Below are positions 38,101 through 46,739 of a stretch of DNA of 64,000 nt, in pieces. How positions within the stretch are numbered: position 1 is the first letter of the stretch; every line of letters starts with the position of its first letter. The notes under the pieces are model-generated. The model did no database searches. It saw only the letters and a list, made by a program, of their open reading frames with translations, and was not told the DNA's origin. The position numbers were made by a program, and so were the translations under genes. Origin of the DNA: Agromyces sp. H17E-10 (GTDB lineage: Bacteria; Actinomycetota; Actinomycetes; Actinomycetales; Microbacteriaceae); NCBI RefSeq assembly GCF_022919715.1, contig NZ_CP095042.1:3410001-3474000 (forward strand), in the 5' to 3' direction.

Positions 38101-41100
38101 CGCCTGTGCCGCGCTGCCGGTGCTCGTCGACCTCGGCTCGGGACCGGAGCTGCCGAGCGGGGCGCCCGCGAATGCGCCGACCGCGGACGACTACCTCACC
38201 GTCTCGTACGACGACCTCGCCGCAGCCCCCGACGTCACCGCACCCGCGGCACTCGCGAACGTGCTCGACGCGGCCAGCTTCAGCTTCGACAGCTTCGGCG
38301 ACGGCCTCAAGTCGATCAGCAAGATGCTGGGCATCGCGATCGAGGCGAGCAAGGCCGGCGGCGACCTCCCGGTCGTCGGCGACGACCTGACCGAGCTCGC
38401 CGACGGCCTGGCCGACGTGAAGGCGTTCCTCGACGACCCGCAGATCCCCGGACTGCCTGACTCCGACGTGAACGCCGCGGTGTACGGCGCCGGCGGCATC
38501 CGCGACGTGCTCGCCCAGAAGCTCATCGCCGCCGGCGTGCTCCGCGACAGCGCCTACCAGGCCGTCGGAACCTTCCCAGGCGACGCCGACACCGTGCCGA
38601 GCGCCACCGACCTCCGCGTCGTCGCGATCTGCGACGACGGGGGCACCGAGGCGCTCTGCGACGGCACCGAGTCGCTGAGCAGCCTCGTCGACCTCCGGTT
38701 CGAGCTCGAACTGGGCCAGGGTGCCCGCGACCTGTCGGGCGGCTGCCCGGTGGGCGACACGGCTGCCTGCCCCGGGGTCACGAACATCCCGCTCGACCTC
38801 GGGCTGCCCGGGTTGCCCCTCTCGCTCACGGGCACCGTGACCGCGAGTGCCGGCTGGACCGTCGAACTCGGGTTCGGCGTCTCGCGGGACGACGGGTTCT
38901 ACCTGCTCGACAACCCGGTGCCGGGCACCGGCGTCGCCGACCCCGAAGGGGCGGGCGGCCTCGAGGAGATCCGGGTCAACGTCGGGGCGAACCTCGCCGC
39001 CGGGGTGCCCATCGCCGGGCGCATCGGCTTCATCGGCATGCAGGCGGAGGACCGCAGCACTGATCCGAACGCTCCGAGCGGTGCACGGCTGAGCGCCCAG
39101 CTCGGCCTCGACGCCCCCGGATGCGACGACCTCGACCCGGCGACGTTCGGCGACGGCGTCGCCGGTACCCACTGCACGAGCGTCATCCCGATCGGCTCGA
39201 TCCTCTCGGGCGACGTCGGCGACCTGCTCACCGAGCCCCGCATCGAGGGCGGCATCCACCTCGACCTCGACATCGACACCGGCATCGCCGACGGCGGCAA
39301 CGTCAACACGACCCTGCCGACCTTCACCGCCGAGTTCGGGCTCACGTGGGAGTTCGACGGCAGCGGCGCAGGCGACCTCGAACTCGAGCTGCGCAACATC
39401 GGCGTCGCACCGGGCGAGATGTTCACCAAGCTGTTCGGCGAGGTGCTGCGCACGCTCGACCCGATCCTCGCGCCGACCAAGCCCATCCGCGAGTTCCTCT
39501 TCTCGCCGATCCCGGTGATCAGCGACCTGTCGGAGTACTTCGGCGGCGACCCGGTGACGATGGTCACCCTCGCGAAGGCGCTCGGCGTCGTCGACGTGTC
39601 GCTGCTCGAGGACATCGACCAGCTCTTCGATTTCCTCGAGATGGTGCAGGGGCTCGCCGACGGCTCGCCGTTCATCCTCGTCGACGAGCTCGAGCTGTCG
39701 CCGGAGACGGCGCGCGGCTCGCCGCTCACGCAGGACCAGGCGCTGAAGGCGGTGCAGGGCTCCGCCGCCATGACCGGTGATCCCGAAGCCCAGGTCGGCA
39801 CCGCGCTCGGCGGCGCATCCGACGACTTCGACAAGCTGCGCCAGAAGGGAGCTTCGAAGGCCGAGCAGGACTTCTCCTTCCCGATGTTCGACGACCCGAC
39901 TTGCCTCGTCGGCCTCCTGCTCGGCAAGGACTGCGCGGTCGTCGAGTGGCGGCCCGACCCGCTCGCCGTGCACATGGAGTACACGCAGAGCTTCGGCCCG
40001 TTCTTCGGGGTGCTGTACATCACCATCGGCGGCGCCCTCGACGCGAAGGCACAGGTCGGCGGCGGCGTGTCGACCCGCGGCGTGCGCATGCTCGCCGAGT
40101 CGATCATCGGCGGTGAGGTCGACAGCCCGCTCGACGCCGCGACGAAGGCGGGCAGCGCGTTCCTGCAGAGCCTGTACCTGACCGATCTCGACGCCGAGGG
40201 CAAGGACATCCCCGAGTTCGAGATCTCGGGCACGATCACCGCAGGGGCGAAGCTCGACATCTTCATCGCCGAGGCGGGCGTGCGCGGCGGCATCACGGCC
40301 ACGTTCGGACTGAACCTCAACGACACCCCCGAGGCCGACGGGCGCATGCACATCGACGAGATCGTCGCGAAGTTCAAGACGCCGATCTGCCTGTTCGACA
40401 TCGAGGGCAAGCTCGTCGCGTTCCTCGAGGTGTACGCCGAGTTCGGGCCCTGCCCGTTCTGCTACTCCGACAGCTGGCGGCTCGCGGAGGTCACCCTGTT
40501 CGAGTTCTCGTCGTCGTGCGAGGACCAGACCCCCGTGCTCGCGAGCGAGGAGGGCGGCTGGGTCGTGCTCAACGTCGGCTCGCGGGCGAGCGTGCGCGGC
40601 GCGTTCGAGGACGTCGAGAACGAGTCGTACACGGTGCATCAGCTGAGTGCCGAGCCCGACGGCGGCGTCTACGAGTTCAGTGTCAGCGCGTTCGGCTACA
40701 CCGAGACGAGGAAGGGCGCGGGCGTGCGCATCATCGACGCGCTCGGCGGCAACGACTCGTTCCTGTTCAACGGGTCGGGCGCGGGCGCGAAGCCCGGCGA
40801 CCTGAACCCCGAGGCATCCGACCCGCCCGACGACGGCGAGTGGGCCTTCAGCGCCCCGGTCGACGCCCAGACGCTGGGCACCGGCGACGACCGGATCATC
40901 ACGGGTTCGGGCGACGACGTGATCAACGGCGGAGACGGCGCCGACACCATCAACGCGGGCGACGGCACCAACACGGCCTCGGGCGATGCATCGGACGGCT
41001 CCGGCACCGGCATCGACACCATCACCGGCGGCGACGGCGTCGACACCCTGCGCGGCGGCGGCGACAACGACACGATCGACGGCGGACTCGGCGCCGACGT

Positions 41101-44100
41101 CCTGCGAGGCGACGCCGGCAACGACACGCTCCGCGGCGGCAAGGACAAGCTGTCGGTGCCGCCGGGGGAGACCCCGCCCGAGAACAAGCCCAACAAGATC
41201 GACGCGGGCGACCTCATCATCGGCGGCCCGGGCGCCGACACGGTGCTCGGCGGGAGCGGCGGCGACCGCCTCTTCGGTGACGACGCGCCCGACGCGACGC
41301 CCGAGGACGACTCCGTCGCCGACGAGGGCGGCGCCGCCCCCGGCACCGACGGCGTCGACCGCGTCGAAGGCGAGGCGGGTGCCGACACGATCTTCGGCGG
41401 CGGCGCCGAGGACGAGCTGTACGGCGGGTTCCGGCTGGTAGCGAGCGGTGTCGACGACTCCGACGACGAGATCCAGGGCGGTGACGGCGGCGACCGCATC
41501 TCCGGTTCCGGCGGCGACGACCTGCTCTACGGCGGTCGTGGTGCCGACACTGTGAACGGCGAGGCCGGCGCCGACGAGGTGCACGGCCAGTCCGATGCCG
41601 ATCCGGCGCTGGACGGCGGACCCGACGACGACCGCCTCTGGGGCGGACCGGGCGCCGACACCGTGTCGGGCGGGGCCGGCGACGACGAGCTGGTCGGCGA
41701 CGGTGACGGCGCCGACGAGGCGACGATGGGCGGCGACACGGCTGACGGCGGCGACGGTCTCGACATCGTGCTCGGCGACAACGGCACGATCGACGGCGCG
41801 CCGGGTGCGCGGGTCGCGCACCCGAGCGAGACCGTCGGCGTCGGCGATCCATCGCTCGGCGGCGGGGCCGGCAACGACCGCATCTACGGCGAGGGCGGGG
41901 CTGACAACGCCTACGGCGGAGCCGGCCGAGACCTCGTGCACGGCAACGGCGGCGCCGACCACCTGTACGGCGAGACCGGCGACGACGAGGTCAGGGGTGA
42001 CGGCGACGGCGACTTCGGCTACGGCGGTCCCGGCGGGGACGTCGTGATCGGCAATGCCGGCAGCGACCAGTTGCACGGCCAGGAGGGCGTCGACCTCGTC
42101 ATCGGCGGACACGACGATCCGGCGGGCGACGACGCCGGAGACACGATGTACGGCGGTCCCGACGACGACCGCGCCTTCGGCGACGACGTCACGATCATCG
42201 TCGACGCCGGGTTCAACGGTGCGTTCGAGCCCGGGCTCGACTCGCTCGATGAGGTTGTGTTCGCGCCCTCGCCCGTCGTCGGCACGTACGGCGACGACAT
42301 CGGCGACGGCGGCACCGGCCTCGACGAGCTCCACGGCCAGGATGCCGCCGACCGCCTCTACGGCGCCGACGACTACGACCAGATCTTCGGCGAGCTCGCC
42401 GGCGACCACCTGGTCGGCGGCGGCGGACCCGACGACATCGTGGGCGACCAGGGCACGATCGCCCCGCCGGCGCGTGAGATCGAGGCGCCCGCGGGCGGCT
42501 GGCAGCCCGGCACGCCGAACGGCTCGCCCGAGACGGCCATCGCGCTCGTCGCGCCCACCGTCGGCGGCGACGACCTGATCTGGGGCGACTTCGACGTCGC
42601 GGATGCCCCATGGTCGACGGGCGGCGACGATCGGGGCTTCGGCGGCCAGGGTGTCGACACCCTGCGCGGCGGATCGTACGACGACCATCTCGAGGGCAAC
42701 GGCGGTCAGGACCGGATCTTCGGCTTCGACGAGGAGAGTGACCACACAGCCGACGACTCGGCCGACGGCGCCGACGACCTGATCGGCGGATCGTCGCCGG
42801 TCAACCCGCTCGCCGACCCCGAGGGCTTCAACCGGGCGCTCGACGAGGGCGAGCTCGAGATGGAGGGCAACGGCGCCGACGACGTGATGGCCGGCGACAA
42901 CGCGGTGCTCACACGGCATCCCGACCCCGACGATGCGGACGCCTGGCGGACCGACCCGGTCACGGGCGGCGTGTTCCGCGAGGTCACGCTCCTCGACACC
43001 GAGAAGACGGGCGCCGACCTCGACGACGTCTCAGGCGGCGACCTCATGGCCGGCAACGAGGCGAACGACCGGATGTTCGGCGAGGGCGGCAACGACCGGG
43101 CCAAGGGCAACGCCGACGACGACCACGTCGAGGGCAACCAGGACGGCGACTGGCTCGAGGGCAACGCCGACGAGGACGACCTCATCGGCGGCTCGTCGTT
43201 CCCCGACCAGCCCGACACCGGTGACGTGCTGTGGGGCGGCGGCGACGCCGACGTGCTCGCGGGCGACAACGCCTGCATCGTGCGCGACGTGCCCGGCGTC
43301 GAGTTCGCACCCGGCTCCTGCCCCGCGCTCGACACTCCGGTGCCGACGGAGTTCCACTACGTCACGAGCCAGCTCGGTGTCGACACCCGGCGCGGCGTCG
43401 TCTATCACGACCTCGACGCCGCGGTGCCGAGCGAGTTCGGGCGCGACACGCTGAACGGCGGCTCGGGCGTCGACGTCGAGTTCGGCCAGGACGGCGCCGA
43501 TGCGCTGTTCGGCGACGGCGGCGCCGACTTCCAGTTCGGCAACGGCGGCGCCGACGTGGTGGTGGGCGACCGGCCGGTCACCGACTACGCGAACGTGCTG
43601 ATCCCGCCCGAGGTCGGGGGAGTGCTGCCCGCGCTGCCGGCCGTGCCCGGCGGACTGCCCGGCGCGCCGAGCACGGGGGCGTTCCTCGTCGGCCCCGCCC
43701 AGGCGGACGGCCAGGACGATCAGACCGGCGGGTCGAACTTCGCCGGCCACCGCGACACGGGCGACTGGCTCTTCGGCGACGGCGAGGCCGACTTCCAGCT
43801 CGGCGACAACGGCCGGCTCGATCGCACGATCGAGGGCGACGGCACCGATGAGAGGTACGCGGTCTACGAGGAGCGCTACGCGGGCGACGACCCGCCGCAG
43901 GACGGCTCGGCGGTCATCGAGCGCGAGGTCACGCGCTACGACGTGGGCGCCTCGGCCGGCGCGGGCGTGTGGGGCGCCGACCTGATCTTCGGCGGCAACG
44001 GCACCAACCCGCTCATCTCGCAGGGCGCAGGCGACGGCGACGACAGCCAGTGGGGCCAGGACGGCGACGACCGGCTCTTCGGCGAGGACGGCGACGACGA

Positions 44101-45154
44101 CCAGTTCGGCGAGCTCGGCGCCGACACCATGTGGGGCGGCGACGGCGAGGACGCGATGCTCGGCGACCGCGGAGGCGTGCAGACGCGCTTCGTCGAGGCC
44201 GACGGCAGCGACTCCGACGATCCCGACATCCTCACGCACGACAGCAAGGGCCCTCCCGGCATCAACCTCGGCGGGCCCGACGGCGGCGCGCAGGACGCGG
44301 TGCTGGATCCCTTCGAGGCCCACCCGCTCTACCGCGGGACCTCGCTCACGCACGACCGCGACGGCTCGCAGCTCGTGAAGAACGGGCTCGACGCGGGCGG
44401 CGCCGATCGCATGCGCGGCGGCCCGGGCCACGACTCCATGCACGGTGGCGCCGGCGCCGACCTCATGAACGGCGACTCCGGTGGCGACTACGCCTACGGC
44501 GACGACGGGGCCGACGTCATGTGGGGCGGGCGAGGCGACCCGGTCGTGGGCTCGCCCGACCAGCCCGGCCGCAACGCGCCGGGTGTGAGCGGCGAGTGGA
44601 TCGACGTGCTCTTCGGCGGCCGCGGCGCGAACGCGACCGAGGCCGGGGCCGACATCCTCGACTACCAGCCGCGTCCCGGCACCGACCCGGCCGTCTGGCA
44701 GACGATGGTCGCCGCCTACGCCGACACCGCACCCGTGAACACGGGCACCGAGACCCGTCAGCACCACCACGGCACCGACTGGATCTACGGGGGCTGGGAC
44801 CGCGACGTGCTGCAGGCCGACGTCTCGGCCAACGGCCCCAACGACGGTGACAAGCTCCTCGACTGGAACGGCGCGTACAACCTCTACACGGCCTGCAACG
44901 CGGCCTACGGCGGCTGGAACGACGTGCGAAAGCTCGATCCGAACAACCTGCTCGGGCTCGAGAAGCTCGCCTACGTCACGGGCGCCCGTGCCGACTTCGA
45001 CGGCGCACCCGCGCTCGCCGAGGTGCAGGCGTCGGGTTCGTCGGCGTTCCGCGAGGCGGCGATCGTGTACACGAAGGATCTCAAGGACAACTCGGGCAAG
45101 GCGTTCTCGTCGACGCCCGGCCACTTCGAGAACTTCATCTGCGACAGCGACTGA
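35126..45154 (+). CDS. Giant Sec-exported RTX (hemolysin-type) calcium-binding protein
   Basis: 3342 aa. Residues ~1-52 form a long signal peptide: Arg-rich n-region (GRRRRRGGGRRW), hydrophobic TAVVGAWALALTGAQV, cleavage near AYA-DP. Residues ~55-1860 are a beta-rich region without RTX repeats, with Asp-rich linkers and cysteine pairs likely to form disulfides; it seems built from several divergent modules that each contain a helical segment of the type VGDDLTELADGLADVKAFLD. From about residue 1869, and densely from 1921 to 3140, run several dozen nonapeptides of the GGxGxDxUx type (NGGDGADTI, RGDAGNDTL, YGGAGRDLV) that bind Ca2+ and fold into parallel beta-rolls. The blocks are interrupted by 20-80 residue insertions, often after a GDN/GDR/GDQ triplet. 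There is a C-terminal ~150-residue domain with a final CDSD. No LPxTG, no type I secretion genes nearby. Surface or secreted adhesin/matrix role is inferred. Confidence 0.9.
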   Translation: MRAQNDPDYSNTHATGEGRRRRRGGGRRWPFRATAVVGAWALALTGAQVAYADPVTDSADVAQLRAGIAALSEVALGDYEDVGPLAAALPLADTAPGVAIVRPGAAMQLANTFETGVKTALLALAQQATTADFMAAVDGLDADVDGTQLELTTANLVDSGDTRGFDLAIRASRTVDSPLAIVDPDGPGGEPLRLVTAESDPAPYALAFEFAGKVRTDPQGTRFWLDTTAGEPTIEVTAELAGDDAFAFPGGSAAIGVGDVEILDDSTVDVSAAWSGTIDDVNGDGRLSMFEPPAFEGGEQTPGELTVPADQLTTFALAGTATADIRFGSALLGLSSDPAPSLSMDADLGQVPEPLAELVATDGDLDAFEAFTRLGPVDLVSGVIQYGTLLRALQRHPNVDAALPLASGTLSELYDLGGEFSKLAEDLIDVQPDPDPDPADPQPVIDVGISTVGDLADRIESDIPGAPDTITPVYDRDANEVRLDFTIHTGLDGQADVPPVLDDQPVDDTPPPGQAAFGDQLLDETGLRGVAAAGAPVTVETDVAVDIDLPILIDLEAAEPADDDAATAVVEFESPMVYERFGTEIADGAELRITQVATADVHGEGQLGFVPATVGGTWKLGQDGTEPTTAADVTPAAGNTATPRLVDLLAGLYERDGQPPAYPVDEAERRAVIDGDYTVEGHGLDPAQHLTETPGTFTVDGTGFDHEDYTVALGNDEMTLLRALNIDTGEPDRLLGRALDGIGAVVDQLDAIDDLVGGEAVPFLNRGVGSILREVTGLRDRYNEFRGGLLPTDLGKLEDGLETALELGVTFRLRDLDDGGAVDPALVAVFDGTRSAQADVPMSFVNAELPAIAGTEGEGQLHAALSADLDLGLVVGLDPDDAAAAPRLLDSSRLSVTAEVTEQPPGSVQLGVHLGPFSAQLGDAANQTGRIAVGVRFALERTGAPQPGDPAETPLELADFFDGDFTADASSPAEGGKYSCAAPGQTPVEGTFACAALPVLVDLGSGPELPSGAPANAPTADDYLTVSYDDLAAAPDVTAPAALANVLDAASFSFDSFGDGLKSISKMLGIAIEASKAGGDLPVVGDDLTELADGLADVKAFLDDPQIPGLPDSDVNAAVYGAGGIRDVLAQKLIAAGVLRDSAYQAVGTFPGDADTVPSATDLRVVAICDDGGTEALCDGTESLSSLVDLRFELELGQGARDLSGGCPVGDTAACPGVTNIPLDLGLPGLPLSLTGTVTASAGWTVELGFGVSRDDGFYLLDNPVPGTGVADPEGAGGLEEIRVNVGANLAAGVPIAGRIGFIGMQAEDRSTDPNAPSGARLSAQLGLDAPGCDDLDPATFGDGVAGTHCTSVIPIGSILSGDVGDLLTEPRIEGGIHLDLDIDTGIADGGNVNTTLPTFTAEFGLTWEFDGSGAGDLELELRNIGVAPGEMFTKLFGEVLRTLDPILAPTKPIREFLFSPIPVISDLSEYFGGDPVTMVTLAKALGVVDVSLLEDIDQLFDFLEMVQGLADGSPFILVDELELSPETARGSPLTQDQALKAVQGSAAMTGDPEAQVGTALGGASDDFDKLRQKGASKAEQDFSFPMFDDPTCLVGLLLGKDCAVVEWRPDPLAVHMEYTQSFGPFFGVLYITIGGALDAKAQVGGGVSTRGVRMLAESIIGGEVDSPLDAATKAGSAFLQSLYLTDLDAEGKDIPEFEISGTITAGAKLDIFIAEAGVRGGITATFGLNLNDTPEADGRMHIDEIVAKFKTPICLFDIEGKLVAFLEVYAEFGPCPFCYSDSWRLAEVTLFEFSSSCEDQTPVLASEEGGWVVLNVGSRASVRGAFEDVENESYTVHQLSAEPDGGVYEFSVSAFGYTETRKGAGVRIIDALGGNDSFLFNGSGAGAKPGDLNPEASDPPDDGEWAFSAPVDAQTLGTGDDRIITGSGDDVINGGDGADTINAGDGTNTASGDASDGSGTGIDTITGGDGVDTLRGGGDNDTIDGGLGADVLRGDAGNDTLRGGKDKLSVPPGETPPENKPNKIDAGDLIIGGPGADTVLGGSGGDRLFGDDAPDATPEDDSVADEGGAAPGTDGVDRVEGEAGADTIFGGGAEDELYGGFRLVASGVDDSDDEIQGGDGGDRISGSGGDDLLYGGRGADTVNGEAGADEVHGQSDADPALDGGPDDDRLWGGPGADTVSGGAGDDELVGDGDGADEATMGGDTADGGDGLDIVLGDNGTIDGAPGARVAHPSETVGVGDPSLGGGAGNDRIYGEGGADNAYGGAGRDLVHGNGGADHLYGETGDDEVRGDGDGDFGYGGPGGDVVIGNAGSDQLHGQEGVDLVIGGHDDPAGDDAGDTMYGGPDDDRAFGDDVTIIVDAGFNGAFEPGLDSLDEVVFAPSPVVGTYGDDIGDGGTGLDELHGQDAADRLYGADDYDQIFGELAGDHLVGGGGPDDIVGDQGTIAPPAREIEAPAGGWQPGTPNGSPETAIALVAPTVGGDDLIWGDFDVADAPWSTGGDDRGFGGQGVDTLRGGSYDDHLEGNGGQDRIFGFDEESDHTADDSADGADDLIGGSSPVNPLADPEGFNRALDEGELEMEGNGADDVMAGDNAVLTRHPDPDDADAWRTDPVTGGVFREVTLLDTEKTGADLDDVSGGDLMAGNEANDRMFGEGGNDRAKGNADDDHVEGNQDGDWLEGNADEDDLIGGSSFPDQPDTGDVLWGGGDADVLAGDNACIVRDVPGVEFAPGSCPALDTPVPTEFHYVTSQLGVDTRRGVVYHDLDAAVPSEFGRDTLNGGSGVDVEFGQDGADALFGDGGADFQFGNGGADVVVGDRPVTDYANVLIPPEVGGVLPALPAVPGGLPGAPSTGAFLVGPAQADGQDDQTGGSNFAGHRDTGDWLFGDGEADFQLGDNGRLDRTIEGDGTDERYAVYEERYAGDDPPQDGSAVIEREVTRYDVGASAGAGVWGADLIFGGNGTNPLISQGAGDGDDSQWGQDGDDRLFGEDGDDDQFGELGADTMWGGDGEDAMLGDRGGVQTRFVEADGSDSDDPDILTHDSKGPPGINLGGPDGGAQDAVLDPFEAHPLYRGTSLTHDRDGSQLVKNGLDAGGADRMRGGPGHDSMHGGAGADLMNGDSGGDYAYGDDGADVMWGGRGDPVVGSPDQPGRNAPGVSGEWIDVLFGGRGANATEAGADILDYQPRPGTDPAVWQTMVAAYADTAPVNTGTETRQHHHGTDWIYGGWDRDVLQADVSANGPNDGDKLLDWNGAYNLYTACNAAYGGWNDVRKLDPNNLLGLEKLAYVTGARADFDGAPALAEVQASGSSAFREAAIVYTKDLKDNSGKAFSSTPGHFENFICDSD

Positions 45155-45173
45155 CCGACGGGCTGGGGGGAAC

Positions 45174-45217
45174 GACGTGGATGCCTCGGGCCGGGGCGGG
45201 CCCGAGGCATCCACGTC
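45174..45217. terminator. Hairpin terminator after the giant RTX gene
   Basis: Perfect 19-bp stem (45174-45192 with 45199-45217) around loop GGGGCG. The stem contains GGATGCCTCGGG, the same core as the hairpin at 16891-16924. Confidence 0.8.
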
Positions 45218-45246
45218 ACCCGCCGTCGCGCACGGGTGAACCTCGG

Positions 45247-45252
45247 TACGAT
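45247..45252 (+). promoter_or_regulatory. -10 box TACGAT of thrC
   Basis: Gives a leader of about 30 nt containing GAGGAG ahead of GTG 45288. Confidence 0.5.
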
Positions 45253-45287
45253 CGAAGCTCACCCCGCCTGATCTCCTGAGGAGCGCC

Positions 45288-46715
45288 GTGAAGTACGTCT
45301 CGACCCGAGGCGGCATGCAGCCGTCGCCGTTCGCCGAGGTCCTGGTCGAGGGCCTCGCACCCGACGGCGGGCTGGTCGTGCCCGAGACGGTGCCGCACGT
45401 GTCGGCGGCCACCCTCGAGTCGTGGCGCGGGCTCGACTACGCCGGCCTCGCGATCGAGGTGATCGGCCGCTACGCCGACGGCGTGCCGCATGCCGACCTC
45501 GAGCGACTCTGCCGCGCCGCCTACGACCCCGCGGTGTTCGACGACGACGCGATCGTGCCGGTGCGCCGCCTCGACGACGAGCTCGCGCTCGTCGGGCTCA
45601 GCGAGGGGCCGACGCTCGCGTTCAAGGACATGGCGATGCAGTTCCTCGGCCAGGCGCTCGAGTACGCGCTCGCGCACGACGGGGCGACCCTCAACATCCT
45701 CGGCGCGACATCGGGCGACACCGGCTCGGCCGCCGAGTACGCCCTGCGCGGCAAGCGCGGCATCTCGGTCTTCATGCTGTCGCCGCAGGGGCGCATGAGC
45801 CGGTTCCAGCGGGCGCAGATGTACTCGCTCACCGACCCGAACATCCACAACATCGCGGTCGCGGGCGACTTCGACGACTGCCAGCACCTCGTGAAGCAGA
45901 TCGCGGGCGACGCCGACTTCAAGCGCCGGTACCGCATCGGCGCGGTCAACTCGATCAACTTCGCGCGGGTCTGCGCCCAGATCGTCTACTACTTCTGGGC
46001 CTGGCTGCGCGCGACCGATGCGGTGCCGGCGGCCGAGCGGTCGGGTCGGCCGATCGACGTCACCGTGCCCTCGGGCAACTTCGGCAACATCTTCTCGGGC
46101 TACCTCGCGCGCCGCATGGGCGTGCCGATCCGCCGGCTCGTGCTCGCGACGAACGAGAACAACGTGCTCGACGAGTTCTTCCGCACGGGCGTCTACCGGC
46201 CGCGCGCCGGCGAGGAGGCGCTCGCGACGTCGAGCCCGTCGATGGACATCTCGCGCGCCTCGAACTTCGAGCGGTTCGTGTTCGAGGTGCTCGACCGCGA
46301 CCCCGAGCGGCTGCGTGCGGCGTGGGCCGGGCTCGAACGCGACGGCGTGCTCGACCTGTCGGCCGAGCGCGAGCGCTTCGCCGACGAGTTCGGGTTCGCG
46401 AGCGGTTCGAGCACGCACGCCGACCGGGTCGCCGCGATCCGCGAGACGCACGAACGCTACGGCGTCGTCGTCGACCCGCACACGGCCGACGGCCTCGCCG
46501 TCGCCCGCCGCCACCTCGAGGGCGGCATCCCGATGCTCGTGCTCGAGACCGCGAAGCCCGCGAAGTTCCCCGAGATCGTCGAGGAGGCCATCGGGCGCGC
46601 GCCGTCGGTGCCCGAGCACCTGCGCGAACTGCTCGAGGCGCCGCAGTTCGTGACCGAGGCGTCGAACGACCAGGCTGAGATCCGGGCGATCATCGAGCGC
46701 GACGCGCTCGCGTAG
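45288..46715 (+). CDS. thrC: Threonine synthase
   Basis: 475 aa, the long (E. coli/plant-yeast type II) form. It converts O-phosphohomoserine to threonine and phosphate using PLP. Motifs: N-terminal MKYVSTRGG, PLP lysine Lys113 in LAFKDMAMQF, phosphate-binding LGATSGDTGSAAEYA, VPSGNFGNIFSGY, and the C-terminal block with KFPEIVEEA. GTG start with GAGGAGC 6 nt upstream. It lies apart from hom/thrB, between the RTX gene and the wall-polymer exporter. Confidence 0.95.
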   Translation: MKYVSTRGGMQPSPFAEVLVEGLAPDGGLVVPETVPHVSAATLESWRGLDYAGLAIEVIGRYADGVPHADLERLCRAAYDPAVFDDDAIVPVRRLDDELALVGLSEGPTLAFKDMAMQFLGQALEYALAHDGATLNILGATSGDTGSAAEYALRGKRGISVFMLSPQGRMSRFQRAQMYSLTDPNIHNIAVAGDFDDCQHLVKQIAGDADFKRRYRIGAVNSINFARVCAQIVYYFWAWLRATDAVPAAERSGRPIDVTVPSGNFGNIFSGYLARRMGVPIRRLVLATNENNVLDEFFRTGVYRPRAGEEALATSSPSMDISRASNFERFVFEVLDRDPERLRAAWAGLERDGVLDLSAERERFADEFGFASGSSTHADRVAAIRETHERYGVVVDPHTADGLAVARRHLEGGIPMLVLETAKPAKFPEIVEEAIGRAPSVPEHLRELLEAPQFVTEASNDQAEIRAIIERDALA

Positions 46716-46739
46716 CGGGCCGCCCTCGCGCGCTCGTCG

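Noticed and set aside
35879..42919. 2346-codon open frame on the minus strand inside the giant RTX gene
   Set aside because: It is the mirror of GGC-GAC-rich codons (reads as Val/Ala/Arg/Asp/His repeats), has no ribosome binding site or -10 box at its start, and no domain; a high-G+C shadow frame.
40880..44540. Possible DNA minisatellite or CRISPR-like array
   Set aside because: The periodicity is 27 nt and purely coding (nonapeptide RTX repeats); units are diverged and without spacers.
46716..46739. Terminator between thrC and the TagH-like gene
   Set aside because: Only a weak TAGCG/CGCTA pairing over a long loop; too poor to call.
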